64,000 nt of DNA, from contig NC_058190.1 of assembly GCF_907165205.1 (NCBI RefSeq), positions 37,103,345 through 37,167,344 on the forward strand, in the 5' to 3' direction. The notes beneath the pieces were generated by a model that saw nothing but the letters and a program-made list of their open reading frames with translations, did no database searches and had not been told where the DNA came from. Positions 30,754-43,696 of the stretch are shown one piece after another. Source of the DNA: Coccinella septempunctata (taxonomy: Eukaryota > Arthropoda > Insecta > Coleoptera > Coccinellidae). The number at the start of each line of letters is the position of its first letter. The stretch's first letter is position 1. A program made the translations under genes and the position numbers.

Positions 30754-31527
30754 TGATACGAGCAGTTCGGAATAGTTTACAGTAGTGAAGATGTGTGACG
30801 AGTAGAGTGTCGTAGACGAACTAGTCTTGTGATAGAGATGCGCAGTCGTGGATGATTGATGAAATGAGGATATAGGACAAATTGATCTCCTTGGATAACG
30901 AAAATCGTTTAGCGAAATTGAAATTGCAGAGGAATTATGTGAAAAAGCTTATTTAAGATACGTTTTGAGGAATTTAATGATAACATCTCTTCGGTTCTGA
31001 GAAGGGATGGATGGGGATGTGGAACAAAATATAGGTCAAAGAAAACTATTATATCTTGTTTGAAGGGGTATACTATCAAAGCAAAATTAAAGGACTAGAT
31101 TACCATCATGAATCTTCTAAGGGATGGTAACATCATTGTGGTGTAGATTGTAATCTAGGTCGATAATTCAACTTTTGAGAATATGCATATGCATGGTTTT
31201 TATCTCGGACATTAATGGGTGATATCATACTCCCAATTTCTTTCAACAAATATGAAATACTTGAAGGCTGACATAAGAAATGAGAATTGTGCTAAGTGAT
31301 GGATCTCATTTCATTTCATTATTATATTCCTGTCAATGGAAACTGTTAAGTAATTTTTTATATTCGTATTGACGGAAGAAATAAATTGCAATTCTATTCT
31401 TACTCTGTTCAGAATAGTGGTTATGGAAAAGAGTAGAACAATATTCTGAAATTTTTAAAAATTGATCTTTTAGTCAATTCTTCATAATTCGAAATATGCA
31501 ACCAGATTCATCTGGTAACTATAAGTT

Positions 31528-31674
31528 TAACACTAGTTGCCGGAATGTCAATTATATTTTAATGGTCCATTAACATTTTAATGGTCCATTAAACGGCATA
31601 TACACCGCGTTATGGAGAATTAAAGATTTAAAGGATCATTAAATTATAATTGTCTTTCGCGCAACTGGGTGTTA
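31528..31674. mobile_element. Small MITE in scro 3' UTR
   Basis: About 147 bases. Left arm TAACACTAGTTGCCGGAATG, TCAATTATATTTTAATGGTC. Right arm, read inverted, TAACACCCAGTTGCGCGAAA, GACAATTATAATTTAATGAT. The arms match over about 48 bases with mismatches. The left arm also holds a tandem ATTTTAATGGTCCATTAA pair (31557 and 31575). Non-coding. Confidence 0.7.
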
Positions 31675-32212
31675 GAGCAATTATTACCTAAAATCGAGGC
31701 AAATTTATTTCAATATTATTTATACTGATTGATTAATTATCAAGATTTTTGTTGTTTCAAGTTGGGGGACACGTTTGTATCATATAAATATTATGAAACG
31801 TGTTTTATTTTATCTAGTTTTGTTTCATCTCTCCATTTTTATTCTCTAAGGAGTTGAGGTTGAGGCTTTGACTCTTATCCTCGAAGGGATTTATCGATAT
31901 GAATCATGTGAACGAGATAGAAATTTGAAAGCGAGAGTGCAATGATTAGAAGACAAAGATTTCACTTTGTATAAATAAATTTTTCGCAAAGTAGTGAACA
32001 AATGTTATGATATGTAATATAATTTTTATCCAATGTATGTAGATTTTTTTTATTTTGTACAAATTATTCATTAATGTATATAATGATTAGTGTATTAGAT
32101 ATATTTCGAAATGGAAATCGAATATTATTCCAGAGAATCTCACCGTGTACATATTACTAGTATATCGAGTTGCACAATTATGTAACATGTGTGTTTATAA
32201 TTATTACCATCG

Positions 32213-32218
32213 AATAAA
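32213..32218 (+). terminator. scro: Likely scro polyadenylation signal
   Basis: Canonical AATAAA followed within 20 bases by a T/G-rich stretch. The most downstream of three candidates before repeats resume. Confidence 0.55.
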
Positions 32219-32235
32219 AGTTTGAGTTTGAATAG

Positions 32236-32804
32236 TTGCGGTTTTTTCCACCTGCCTCCCCACTTTGTTTGCATATTTGATTATTTATAGGTACAGACAG
32301 ATGGATGATGGGTGTACGACATTTTTAAATGAATAGAATAAAATAATAAAGAATATGAGTTGTGATCTGGAAATCTTGAGTTTTATAATTAATTCGATTG
32401 GTCCAACCTAATGGTCTTGTCACAAACACACTGCACATTCCAAACTTATTGAAAATGGTAAAGAATGTGAAGGTTTTTTGAAAACAGATTACTCATAAAC
32501 CACTGGGTTCGTGAAGCCCAGCACTCAAGTTTACAACACACAATGTAAAATATTTATTTTGATCAAATAACAGATGAAAGCCGGATCTTGAACTATAAGG
32601 TCAAAGGAGCATGGAGTATAATGCTCCACAAAAAAGTACCAGAAAATCGGTCAATTCTGGCCGTTAGTCAGTGTTTCTATCGATAATCATAAAATTTGAA
32701 GAAAAACAAAGTTTATAGTAGGATTCATGTTTTGTGAACTTTCAAACAAACCCACACATGCTATATCTCTTCATTTGAAAACGAGAGATGCCAGAAAATG
32801 AGGG
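32236..32804. other. Downstream flank, nothing assigned
   Basis: AT-rich. It contains an S-like scrap near 32445 (TTGAAAATGGTAAAGAATG). No gene. Confidence 0.4.
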
Positions 32805-32908
32805 TTATTTAAAATCAATTGAGGGGTTTCAGCGTCTTCATTTTGAGGGTTATTGGTTGAAGAAATATTAATTTTATTCAAGACTTAGGTATATACTCAA
32901 CCCTGTTT
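32805..32908. mobile_element. Family G fragment
   Basis: ATCAATTGAGGGGTTTCAGC, GGTTATTGGTTGAAGAAATA and TTAATTTTATTC..CAACCCTGT, the reverse orientation of the copy at 39092. Confidence 0.6.
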
Positions 32909-33243
32909 ATCACAGGTTATGTAATTCTTAAGGTAAATGAACTAAACGTGGTTCAAAAAATTACACAACATACAAAATATACATGCTCAGAGAATTCTTA
33001 GTTCTAAATTATATATGAATATACATAAGGGGAAGGTTTATATTTATCTGTATTTCATTCAAAATTATCCAGGGAAATTTTGAAATTAACTATAGTATAA
33101 AATACGTCTATGCTTAATTGAAACTTTCAAAATCAAGATTTAATAACTAATAAGTATTACCGTTGAGTTGAGTTTAGTACTCAATGGTATTATTGGACCA
33201 TATTCATTTTGTTCCTATAAGCTTCTGAAATAAAAAACATTAC

Positions 33244-33753
33244 ACAGGGTGTCCCAAAACTAGTGAATCAAACGTCACACCTCGGTAGAGTAGATCAAAT
33301 ATTTACTATCGAATGACACCAACATTAGTTGAGCTAAAATGTACCGTTTCTGAAGAAACCTTACCTGGAGTTGCCGATTTTCGAACTATTTTTTCAATCA
33401 CAAGGCCAATTTGTGATTAAGGATAGCGTTCTTCTTCCATATTATCACCTCTATAGAGGGGATTTATAATGAGTAATAAAAATCATGTAGAAAAACAATT
33501 GTTTTAATTTACATAAACTTAGGTTATCGATTAATTACTTGAAATAATTTCAATTTCAATAATCTTAGTTTAATATAAGTTCGATATCCTTTTTCACAAA
33601 CTTCACCCAGCAACACTAGGTATTTTAATAAAATTCTGATTATTTTGGAAACGGTACGTTTTCGTTGAACTAATGTTGGTGTCATTCGATAATATTTGAT
33701 CTATACTCTATCGTGGTGTGACGTTTGATTCACTAGTTTTGGGACACCCTGTA
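33244..33753. mobile_element. Family Q element, complete
   Basis: About 510 bases with terminal inverted repeats of about 90 bases: ACAGGGTGTCCCAAAACTAG, GAATCAAACGTCACACC and CGAATGACACCAACATTAGT on the left, mirrored at the right to CTAGTTTTGGGACACCCTGTA. The interior is non-coding. The only copy in the window. Confidence 0.85.
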
Positions 33754-33770
33754 TTTATTCATTAGAATAA

Positions 33771-34457
33771 ACATGGTGAGTCTTTGATTCGTACAAAAAT
33801 TTTAACAGTAGATTCTTGAGATCAAAAGAAACACTTTTTTTCTATACCATTTTTTTCGATACAGCCCTGATAAAAAGATAAAGCCATTTGAAATTTTCAT
33901 AATGAGCCATGCCACCCCTGGAAAAACAAAATTACCTTCAGAATAACTAGGTAAATCTATGACATTACATATGTGTGGATCTTTTAAAGAAAGTTGCATT
34001 CGGTCAAAGTACCCAATTTTTTGGATTTCACAAATATATTTTATTTTTGAATTACTCGAAAACGGCGCATTATACGAGAAAATATGTAGAATACTTTCAT
34101 TTTACAAAACCTTCTATTGTTAATAAGATAGTGTCCAACTTAGTATCAAGAGTTGATTTGAATTTTTGGTATTTTTATTGTAAGTAATGGGCATAATGGG
34201 TAAGACGTGAGTGATATCTTGTGTTCGAAAAAGATTCATCAAATAAATGAAAAACTGTATTCCGAAATTCATTTCATTCGATAAAATCTCTCTCGTTTGT
34301 GAGAATTAAAAAATATCATTTTTGTATGATTTTTCAACAGCCTGTATCTTTCAAAACGAGGTGATTCTAAGAAAATGGTAGGAAAGAAAAAAGTGTTTCT
34401 TTTGACCTCAAGAATCTACTATTGAAATATTTGTACGAGTCAAAGACTCACCCTGTA
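33771..34457. mobile_element. Family A element, near full length
   Basis: Starts TGGTGAGTCTTTGATTCG (first tip bases degraded) and ends GAGTCAAAGACTCACCCTGTA. Same interior order as the reference copy, with a short deletion around TCCAACTTAGTATCAAGAG. Confidence 0.85.
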
Positions 34458-35336
34458 TAAGAGAAAATATGGGAAAAATCTATATAGAATATACATATTG
34501 TAAAAGAAAATGTTTGCTATTTTCGAAGAAACTGAAAGTGAAATGAGAACTAAATTGGTCAGAAATTTTTTTCGAAACCAGTGTACAGGTTTTTCTGTTA
34601 TAACTTTCCATGTCCATATTCGATAGTTTTTCCGATACCCTTGAAAAATTCTACCACAATAATGGTTAATGTTTATGGCAAATGAAAGTCTCGGTATCCA
34701 AATGTCGGAGAAAACAATGGGGGTTTTAACGAAACCACATTATCATGCTGAAAAATTCCCCCAGTTCTATAGTTTTGTTGGATGAATATATTAAAAAAAA
34801 AATTTCACCCCATTTGGACTCTGAAAATGAACAGAACACATCGAATACAAATTGGCGAATATAAATGAAAATGACCATCCCATTTCGCTTAATTTGGATA
34901 AGTTCGAATCGGACTTGTGCTTTTTGTCGGCCACGGACGTAGGGGAAAAGCTGTAAATCTGATGCGTCAAAAGCAGCGAAGCTGGACAGCATTTTATGGT
35001 GCTATCAATACACATCCGACACAGTGTCGCTAACAGCTCGATACTTTTATTATAGCCGCCTCTGTATGGATCTAAATAACGAGTATCCCGCCCCCATTTC
35101 TACTCTCCGAAGACCAGAGTTTTATCGCATATCGAATGCTGCGTCCATTCCACATACGCTCGATCGACTGTCACAACAACAAGAACAGAGATAGGGATTT
35201 GATCCATTTCCATTAGAATTGAACGTTTCAACAGAAATATTACTTTGTAGGAAACAATTCAATAATTAGGGACTATATAGGAGTAGCTACCTACCGATAA
35301 AATGAAAGAGGCATAGAAAAGACATTTCATATTTTG
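34458..35336. other. Single-copy stretch, GC-richer at 34880-35200
   Basis: No repeat family. Frames on the minus strand at 34726-35015 overlap one another and show no domain. The GC-richer part (GTCGGCCACGGACGTAGGGG, AACGAGTATCCCGCCCCC) is a candidate regulatory island downstream of scro. Confidence 0.35.
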
Positions 35337-35861
35337 AGAAGCTGAAATTTTGAGAATAGGTCACAGAGATCCTTAGGATGAGTTTCGTGTAGAAAATACT
35401 TGGTTTGGCAAACAGTTGACTTTTTCAATTGGAACATCCTACTTTTTATCTAATATTTTCAGAGAAAACCAAAATATTCATCTAATCATGTACAAACCTA
35501 TCATGTTACCAAATGAACACCTCATGGATTCGGGTTTTCAACGTACGACTTTTTTGCCAAATTAATTTTGTAATATTCTAAAATCATTGAAAACCAGACA
35601 GAAGGTGTTTATCTCATTCATACAAGGAGTTTGTTAGATAAAATTAGCAAGGTATCCTGAAAACCTTTACTTTCGTAGAAACTTGACTTTACTTCTGAGA
35701 TCATGAGGTTCTCGTAAGGGAACATACATCATTAGATTAGATGCGCATTGTGATTCTATCTGGAAATGTCAAATAAAAATTAGTCTGTTTTTTTTTTTTT
35801 AATTAACTTTTCGCCGTTTTTGTATCGTGTGGCAAGACGAAGAATTTTGGAACACCCTGTA
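35337..35861. mobile_element. Family E element
   Basis: GAGAAGCTGAAATTTTGAGA at the left; AAGACGAAGAATTTTGGAAC then ACCCTGTA at the right. A 21-base near-perfect inverted pair flanks it (ATAGAAAAGACATTTCAT at 35319 and ATGAAATGTCTTTTCTGTG at 35901), so the true boundaries may lie outside the CAGGGTG tip. Confidence 0.55.
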
Positions 35862-36179
35862 TATCACAGAACAGTTCATTTCAATCATTTCAGCTGACGT
35901 ATGAAATGTCTTTTCTGTGCCTATATGTATTTCATAAATGTCTATCTGATCATTCTGATCCCTGTTTTTGGCAATCAATTATCGGTAAAAAAACCATTAA
36001 TATTTCCGAAATTATCAGGAATAGGGATAGGGAAATACAAGACAAAAATACTCAGATGGGGATGGAAAAGCGAAAAAAATTAAAATATATAGGGTGTTAA
36101 ATTTGAAATAAAGGAGTTTGTAGTATTTTTTCGGCAACATTGATACATTGATAATATTTTAGTCGGACAGATCACAGCA

Positions 36180-37477
36180 TACGAGGATAGATTGAAAAAT
36201 TCTTAGCCTACTATAGAACCAAACAAAATTTCGATGTCAAAATATTTTATTACTCAACATATTCTCCTCTTAATTGGATACATTTATTACAGCGAACCTT
36301 CAACATCTCTAGAGTTTTCAAAAAAAATGTTTCTTCTTGCTCTGCAAACCAGACCTCCACAGCTTTTATTACCTCCTCGTTGGAAGAAAATTTACGACCT
36401 TTTAAACTTTTTTTCACTTGAGGAAAAAGATGATTGTCGGATGGAGCCAAATCTGGTGAATAAGCGGGGGGGGTGTTCTAGTAATTCAAAGCCTAAATCA
36501 CGAATTTTGTGCATGGAAACATAAGATTTGAGTGCAGGGGCGTTATCCTGCAAAAACAAAACACCTTTGGATAGCTTTCCGCGTCTTTTCACTTTAATTT
36601 TTTCCCGTAGAGTGGTCGGTAATGTCGAATAGCAATCTCCGGTTATTGTTCTACCCTTATCTCAAAAATCGATCATGATTACTCCATGGCAATCCCAAAA
36701 AACTGAAGCAAGAACTTTTCCAGCAGATTTTTGGACACGAAAGTTCTTAGGTCTTGGAGAACCGGAGTGTCGCCATTCCATCGATTGTTGCTTTGTTTCT
36801 GGATCGTAGAAATGTACCCAAGTCTCATCCATAGTAACAATTCGGTTTAAGAAGTCTACATCGTTTTCAAATCGAGCACAGATCGAACGCGATGCTTCTA
36901 CCCTTGCACTCTTTTGGTCAACATTCAAACATTTGGGCATCCATTTTGCAGAAATTTTTCTCATGTCCAAATTGATGAGAACTATATGATGAACGCGTTC
37001 GTATAAAATATTCAGTGCTTCAGATATCCGTTTTAGTCCAATTCGACGGTCTGATAAAATCATGTCATGAACTGCATCGATATTTTCGGGGACTGATACA
37101 GAAACTGGCCTTCCCGATCAGTTATCATCTTCAATGTAAAATTTACCTTTTTTGAAGCTTGCAGAACAATTCTTCACGGTCGCATACGGAGGACATTGAT
37201 CACCAAGGGTATTAAGCATATCTTCGTAAATCAGCTTACCTCTAAGCCCTTTTGAATACAGGTACCTGATGATGGCTCGATGCTCCAATTTTTCGATTTT
37301 CACCATTTCGGTGGATATCTTCTTTCTTTTAATTTATTGCATAACTCTGGTTTACTTTTTCGACCTCGAACTCCAGACTGCCACTTCTAATGAGTTATTG
37401 TTCGTTGCTATGGTAAAGCAATATTTTTTTATGCATGGAACTGGTCTAGGCTAATTAGATATCAATACATCCTAGTA
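36180..37477 (-). mobile_element. Mariner copy 4, full length
   Basis: 1298 bases between TACGAGGATAGATTG and CAATACATCCTAGTA. The longest copy, with both tips present. Confidence 0.88.
36250..37318 (-). pseudogene. Mariner transposase (copy 4), several stops
   Basis: Start codon degraded to ATA at 37316-37318 (STEMVKIEKLEHRAI follows). Stops interrupt at the IEDDN position (about 37118), and just after GVIMIDF (about 36660), where a Leu codon became TGA. A frameshift lies near 36460 in a run of eight G. The first catalytic block VTMDETWVHFYDPETKQQ and the second QDNAPALKS are present. The third Asp site has been altered from PSDYHLF to PSDNHLF but keeps its Asp. Confidence 0.88.
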
Positions 37478-39091
37478 GTTCCCAAATATTCAGAACAATC
37501 CTATAATATATGATCCGTTCTCCGTAAACGTTTAATAAGGCACTCACCGTGAGAACCCCTGTATACTTATACTCACAAGTTTTAGGAGAACTGGCGGCAA
37601 TATTGAGGTGAAAATTTGTACCACGAGATATTGATCACTTTCCTACTCAACTGAAATAATCTCTTAAAAAAGCGACGTTGGGTTATACCCGAAACAGCAT
37701 TCTATTTTTTTATTTCAAATGGCCTTACCCTACCAGTATTTTATGACACCAAAAAGTAGTTCGATAATGAACCATACACAAGAAAGCATTCAATAGTTAT
37801 CGAATTACATCATACAATGATTTTTGTGAAAAATTTGTGTTAGGAGTATCTTCCATTTCTTCGAATAGGCTTTACGAGCCACAATTGGCTAATTCTCAAA
37901 TCAAAAATGTAGTCGGAGTCAGCGAAATTTTGAATTTCCAACTTAACCACATAGGTATACCATCATAAACCACCATCACTCTTTTTATACTACATAGTTC
38001 ATAGATATCAATACATCCTTGACACTAATGATGAAAAATTGAAAAATGGATGATAATTGTTTGGAGGAGCCCGGCAGGGTTTACCTTTAAATTATAAGAA
38101 AAGATCAAAATCTTCTTACTTCAATGCTCATCTCATTTTTTAAGAACTGATAAGTTTTCTCGTCGTTTTTCCCAAAAGGGGTTAGACTTTAATTTTCAAT
38201 GCTTGGTGTCAAACGTAGATAGACAACTGACTGAATGAATGAATACAAAAAATTATAGGTATGTTTCATTCCTCACAAATTGATCCAGGTATATGACACC
38301 CCTAAAACGCTGAACAACTTTCTTCGGAACTAACAAGCCTTCAACGTCACGTCAACAGTTAACACAGATAGCATCAACTTTAAAGTGTTAAGTCACTCTC
38401 GCTCAGTGGGTGGTTACGATGAATTACTGGGTGGTATCATTAATGTTACCTATTGAAAAGTCCTTTTGTTCGTATAGGTGGCGCTATTCTAAATAAGGTG
38501 TCGTTTATGTGGAATGCCCATGCCGAAAATAAAATTCCCATTCATCCTCATTACTGCAGTTCTTTGTTCGTCTGTCTCGGAGATTGACGTGATAATTTTT
38601 GTTTAGACGAATAATTTTTTGGATATTATAATCTTCGGTGACTATCAATTTGTTATGCGTTAACACGATCTGGTGTCAAGAATTTTAAACGGTACTTCTT
38701 CGATTATATGAGAAGACGCATGGTATGGTATTAGAAAAAGGAGACAATGACTGAGATATTTTTATGATTAGGTATACTTGTATTAGGTACATGAACGTTT
38801 CTCTCCATTGTATGTTATGATATTAGAAAATTATAGAACATTCATGTTTATCTCCATGAAAACGGACACTTTTCAATTATTTTCACATTTTTATATATGT
38901 ACATAATAATGATTATTAATAATTAAATCATTTAATTGAATTATTGATCATTATTAATCGTATATCACATTAATGAATTATTTTTCAGATATCACGAAAA
39001 ATGATAAGTGATGTTGAAAGACTGCTCCACAATTTTCCTAGAGCTGTGTACGTATCTGGCAGCAGTTGACAGGTACATTGAAGAAATGAAA
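37478..39091. other. 1.6 kb without a gene
   Basis: AT-rich. A weak S-like phrase lies at 37660-37710. GC-richer sequence at 38470-38590 (GGTGGCGCTATTC, TTCGTCTGTCTCGGAG) has no recognisable product. Confidence 0.4.
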
Positions 39092-39287
39092 TACAGGGTT
39101 TGGCATAAATCTGGAATAAAATTAATATTCCTTCAACCATTTGAAAAATGGAAATTGGTAAGGTTGCGGTTAAGGGGTTGAAGAAAAACACTCAATTTCT
39201 TTGCCAGGAAATTATATAGGGTAATTGAAAATCGATTGACGGGTTTCAGCGTTTTTCTTTCGAGTTATTGGTTCAGTTCATTCCAAC
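39092..39287. mobile_element. Family G element, longest copy
   Basis: TACAGGGTTTGGCATAAATC, AATAAAATTAATATTCCTTC, then TTGACGGGTTTCAGCG and AGTTATTGGTTCAGTTCATT. It directly abuts family F at 39292. Confidence 0.65.
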
Positions 39288-39291
39288 CTTA

Positions 39292-39840
39292 TACAGGGTG
39301 ATTCATAACTATTGGGATATAGGCTAAAGGCAGATTGTTTGGACCAAAATCTGGCGATAGGACCAAATATACCTCAATAAAATATTGCTGTGGAATAAGA
39401 TAAAGGGCGTTAAAGTTGAATTTTTTTTTCGTTTTTTGCTAATAATTTCACTGTATATTTTTCATCTGTTTTTGAGAGAAACACAATTGAACAGTTCAGA
39501 GCATCGGAAGGGGATTTGAAGTAACGATTTATTCATTTTTTATTCATTTATTTCGACGATAAAGCATAATTAAAAGCAATGTAACATAAAAAGAATAAAC
39601 TTAAATGAAATGTTTTACGTGGCCTTCTTCGACTTCTATGCCTTTTCTAATTCTTTTAATAGAGGACTTTCGAACTTCGAAGAAAATATTATTCTGTCCC
39701 CTTATAAAAAATTCAACTTTAACGCCCCCTATCTTTGTCCACAGCAATATTTTATTGTGGTATATTTGATCCTATCGCCATATTTTGGTCCAAACAATCT
39801 GCCCTTAGCCTATGTCCCAATAGTTATGAATCACCCTGTG
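39292..39840. mobile_element. Family F element, complete
   Basis: TACAGGGTGATTCATAACTA to GTTATGAATCACCCTGTG. About 549 bases, the same orientation as the copy at 10707. Confidence 0.88.
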
Positions 39841-40277
39841 TTTATTCATGTTATTCATAAATAAAATATTCTATATCTACGTATATCTACAATAATAAAT
39901 AAAATTGGAGTGTCTGTCTGTAATTTTCGAATATCTGACTCTATTTTTTTTTGGTTATTTGCAGGTTATCTAAACCTAATCAACTATTTTGAAATTTTTT
40001 TTGTCAGTTACTCTGTAAACCTGAGGTAATCTACGGATTTTCAAAACGATTTTCACGGGATTTTGAAGTTTGGAGAGGAGACTCTACAAGAAAAATTAAA
40101 AGAAGGTCAGTAGAGTAGATTAGAGTAGAGTTCAAAAGGGTAGAGTAGTATAGAGTAGAGTAGTGAAGGGCGAGGTGTAGGGTAGAGTAGAGAAGAGTGC
40201 AGTGGAATGGACTGGAGTGGAGTGGAGTGAGGATCAGTTTGATAGCTGAGTAAGTTCTGCATGTTGCAGTATTCATA
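39841..40277. repeat. Flank with (TAGAG)n pentanucleotide microsatellite
   Basis: About 40108-40225 is a degenerate TAGAG/GGAGT array (GAGTAGAGTTC, TAGAGTAGAGTAGTGAAGG, GGAGTGGAGTGGAGTGAGG). Bases 39885-39930 contain GGAGTGTCTGTCTGTAATTT, a phrase often seen near ends of insect mobile elements. Confidence 0.7.
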
Positions 40278-40965
40278 TATAGGGTGTTTTCAAAGGTGAC
40301 GCTTTTTTTGACGGAAGGTAGAACTCATCAAAATTAGTCGTTTAACCAAAAATTGTCTATTTAAAACATCCAAGATGGCTGAGATACAACCCAACAACCC
40401 CTAGAAGTTCGACAAAATTTCATTGAATTTCAAGGACAGGACTGTGGTAGGTGACTCCGGCATCGCAAAAACGAAACAAAACATAAACATATGGCTGGAC
40501 AAAGAATGGTTCAGTGCCAAGTTCATCGGATTAGATGCATCAGGCCACTTTTGAGAGAATCGCAATTGTTGTATCGTGCAATTTAGGGTGGAAAAAAAAG
40601 TAGAAAATCGAAGCAGTTTCTTGAAAGTGCTAAGATTAGTTATGTTGAAAAGGTGCTATGATATTTCCCCATTTCATCTCATTTTTACGATGATTGTTGG
40701 AATGTTCGAACAAGAAGATTGTGATGCTCATTGTGAAAAAATTCATGAATAATTCAGACGAATTTTACTGGTGATATTTTGAAGTATTATTCTATTTTCA
40801 ACACTTGTGTCCTAAGTATCTTCTGTCAGTTGGTATCGAAATGAGCCATTTCATAAAATCGTGTAAGTTACTAAAAAACAATGACAACAATTCGGCAATC
40901 CTAAGTTTCCATTTTCATTACCACGTAAATATCGAACGAGCCAATATCTTAAACGAAATCACAGT
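40278..40965. mobile_element. Family H element, right end missing
   Basis: TATAGGGTGTTTTCAAAGG through CATATGGCTGGACAAAGAAT, GCACAATCTTCTTG-type text and AAATGAGCCATTTCATAAAA to about CGAACGAGCCAATATC. The final 200 bases of the complete copy are lacking. Confidence 0.8.
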
Positions 40966-41971
40966 GTGTTTAAGATTTCATTCCATTCAATTTTTCACCA
41001 TCGCCTGCGTGTGAAAAAGCGTGTCGGACAGCCCCAAACAATATTGTCCTCACTTTTCAATATACTCAAAGCTGTATCAGCAACAACGATCTCCGATTAC
41101 AATTCTTTCGATTCGAAAAACAATAAAAAGAGATTTGTAATCAAAGAATCACCCCCTAACGTCAGGTAGGATCGTAATATGGCAGGTAAATATAAATAAC
41201 TGAAGATTATTCAGGGGGGATTATGTCTCAAGCCTCTTTTCGGTGCGTTCACGTAGGGGGAGATTGTTTTAATATTAGGGTAAAACGAACTAAGCCCTTT
41301 TAGGCATCTCATCGTTGATATTTACCGGAATAATGGCATTACAGCAGAATCGAGCCCCCCTATATTCCCCTCAGTATATTGTTACGGTTTTCTTCTATCT
41401 GGTTCGCGAATTTGGTCCTGTAATGATTGTTGTACCTAATTTCACCCTTTTCCCATAATTCTCGGAAAGCGGTAGAAGCCAATGCTCCTGAGGGATGACC
41501 AAAAATGTTTGGCAGATTTACTTTCAATCTTAGTCAGAAAAAAGCGTCAACCAGAGAAAGTAAATAATAGCTAGAAGGCCAAAAAACGCAAGGAATTGGG
41601 AAAATGAAAATTGATTAGGAAAATTCGAATTTATTCACGTTTTGAGACCTTTTTACAAGAAGAATAACATAATAACAATAATCCAATGCTAAAATATCCT
41701 AAAACTATAAATGAAATTCTTATACCTAATGAAACAGGTATTGAAAAAATCTGAAACAATTACACCAACAACACATATAGTTACATCGTTACATGTGCTC
41801 AAATTTCTAAAATTCAATTCTTGAATTTCATATGTGGGTAACGATATGAAAATCTACTGAATTTCTCCAAAATTTCGAAAATTCACTGAAGCAACGTGTC
41901 CTATATTACGAAAAAATTTTCTTCATACATTGAGAAATCTGTCCATTCGTGATAAAATTGATGCATCATAA
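40966..41971. other. 1.0 kb single-copy stretch
   Basis: GC-richer at 41150-41480 (GGTGCGTTCACGTAGGGGGA). No reading frame of interest, no repeat. Confidence 0.35.
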
Positions 41972-42479
41972 TACAGGCTGATTCATAACTATTGGGATAG
42001 GCAGATTGTTTGGACCAAAATATGGCGATAGGACCAAATATACCTCAATAAAATATTGATGTGGAAAAAGATAGAGGGCGTTAAAGTTGAATTTTTTATA
42101 AGGGGACAGAATATTATCTTCTTCGAAGTTCGAAAGTCCTTTATTAAAAGAATTTAAAATTTAATTCAGTTTATTCTTTTCATGTTATATTGTTTTTAAT
42201 TATGCTTTATCGTCGAAATAAATAAATAAAATAAATGAATCGTTATTTCAAATCCCCTTCCGATACTCTGAACTGTTCAATTGTGTTTTTCTTAAAGACG
42301 GATGCAAAAATATACACTGAAATTATTAGCAAAAACCGAAAAAAAAAAAATTCAATTTTAACGCCCTCTATCTTTTTGCACAGCAATATTTTATTGAGGT
42401 ATATTTGGTCGTATCGCCATATTTTGGTCCAAACAATCTGCCCTCGGCCTATGTCCCAATAGTTATGAAGCACCCTGTA
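41972..42479. mobile_element. Family F element, inverted orientation
   Basis: TACAGGCTGATTCATAACTA to GTTATGAAGCACCCTGTA. Its interior is in the opposite direction to the other two copies (AAGGGGACAGAATATTATC comes first), simply the element on the other strand. Confidence 0.85.
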
Positions 42480-43696
42480 TATTATGGGTTTCAAACTTTT
42501 CATTATATTTGAGTCATGTAGTCGAATATATTTTTCAAGCAATATTTTGGCAAAATATTCCTCCAAGTTTCATTAATCCAGTTTTCAATTGGAAATATGA
42601 TTTACAATTTACAACTCAATTTTCATTCTTCAAAGTCCCTTGATTGAATTCGACCAAGAATTCTTCATAAATGAGTCCAATGTTTAAACCAATCTAATGA
42701 GGTCATTTCGAGAAAAACAAACTTTTGTGCATTTAAGTAAAACCCATAAAGACCCTTGAATAGCTATTTTGCCCTAAACTGTTAAGCTTGATCATTTTCA
42801 ATGCACCTTTGAGGATATCTCCTGTTGTACTCGTATAATTTTATCCTGATCCTGTCTGGATATTTATGTGTAATAATGATATATTACTTCACCTGTTCAG
42901 GTTTTGGTATATCAATATTATTATAGTCGTCCAAGACGTTAGTTTTGAGTTTTTTTGTAGAATTTTCAATTTTGGTGTTTGCAATTTGTTTGCTTTCACT
43001 TTTTACGTATATTTGGAATCAAAGGGGTTGTAACGTTTTCAAATCATGGAATGCATTATGAATAAATAAAAAATGAAAATGATAACGTTCCTCACAACAA
43101 TCTTGCAAAAATGTTTGTTCTGTCGTGTCGTGTGGGTTATCTATATCCACCACGTTCATTTGATATCATACCTCTTGATTATTTTATGTGAAATCGCTAG
43201 TGTACATTGATGTTATAGTTATAGGTAGGTCTAAAAAACACTGGCCATATGAAATAATTACTGGAGGATTATTTTAATATACCATCCAGCGATTATTTTC
43301 AGTTCTATTCATTATTATAATACGTCAGGCTTAGTCGATTGTTCATTAAACCCTACACGTGACCAATAGGTTTCTATTCCTATTCACTATGGGCTTATGA
43401 AAGGTCTTCGACATGGACTCGCTGTCAAAGCCGTGTCACCAATTGATTCATAATAAAATATGACCGAAGGAATAGCAGAGTAATAATAATGTGTTTATGA
43501 ATATGAAAAGTAAAAATCATGCTTATTCTGTTCAACACTCCAAATAGAAATTTTATAATTATAGTAGGAATAAAAATGTATTCATAATTTTGCGTATGAA
43601 TACTTGGGAAAGAATGCTTTCTATAATTGTTTTCCAAAAACTGACACCATAGGTATGGTTAATCTCAAAGAAGAAAATGCAGGGTCAAAATACAAG
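42480..43696. other. 1.2 kb without a gene
   Basis: AT-rich flank. No repeat or product recognised. Confidence 0.4.

Larger units (their letters stand above)
30754..32235 (+). other. scro: scro 3' untranslated region (predicted)
   Basis: Follows the stop codon directly. Apart from one small MITE (31528-31674) it is free of the window's repeats for 1.5 kb, unlike its surroundings. Possible poly(A) signals AATAAA are at 31380, 31974 and 32213. The last is followed by a T/G-rich tract (TTTGAGTTTGAATAGTTGCG) and is the likeliest end. TGTATATA at 32075-32082 matches the Pumilio consensus TGTANATA. The true end needs cDNA. Confidence 0.6.

Noticed and set aside
42243..42566. 107-codon minus frame
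   Set aside because: It lies on the family F element. Other F copies break the frame at different places.
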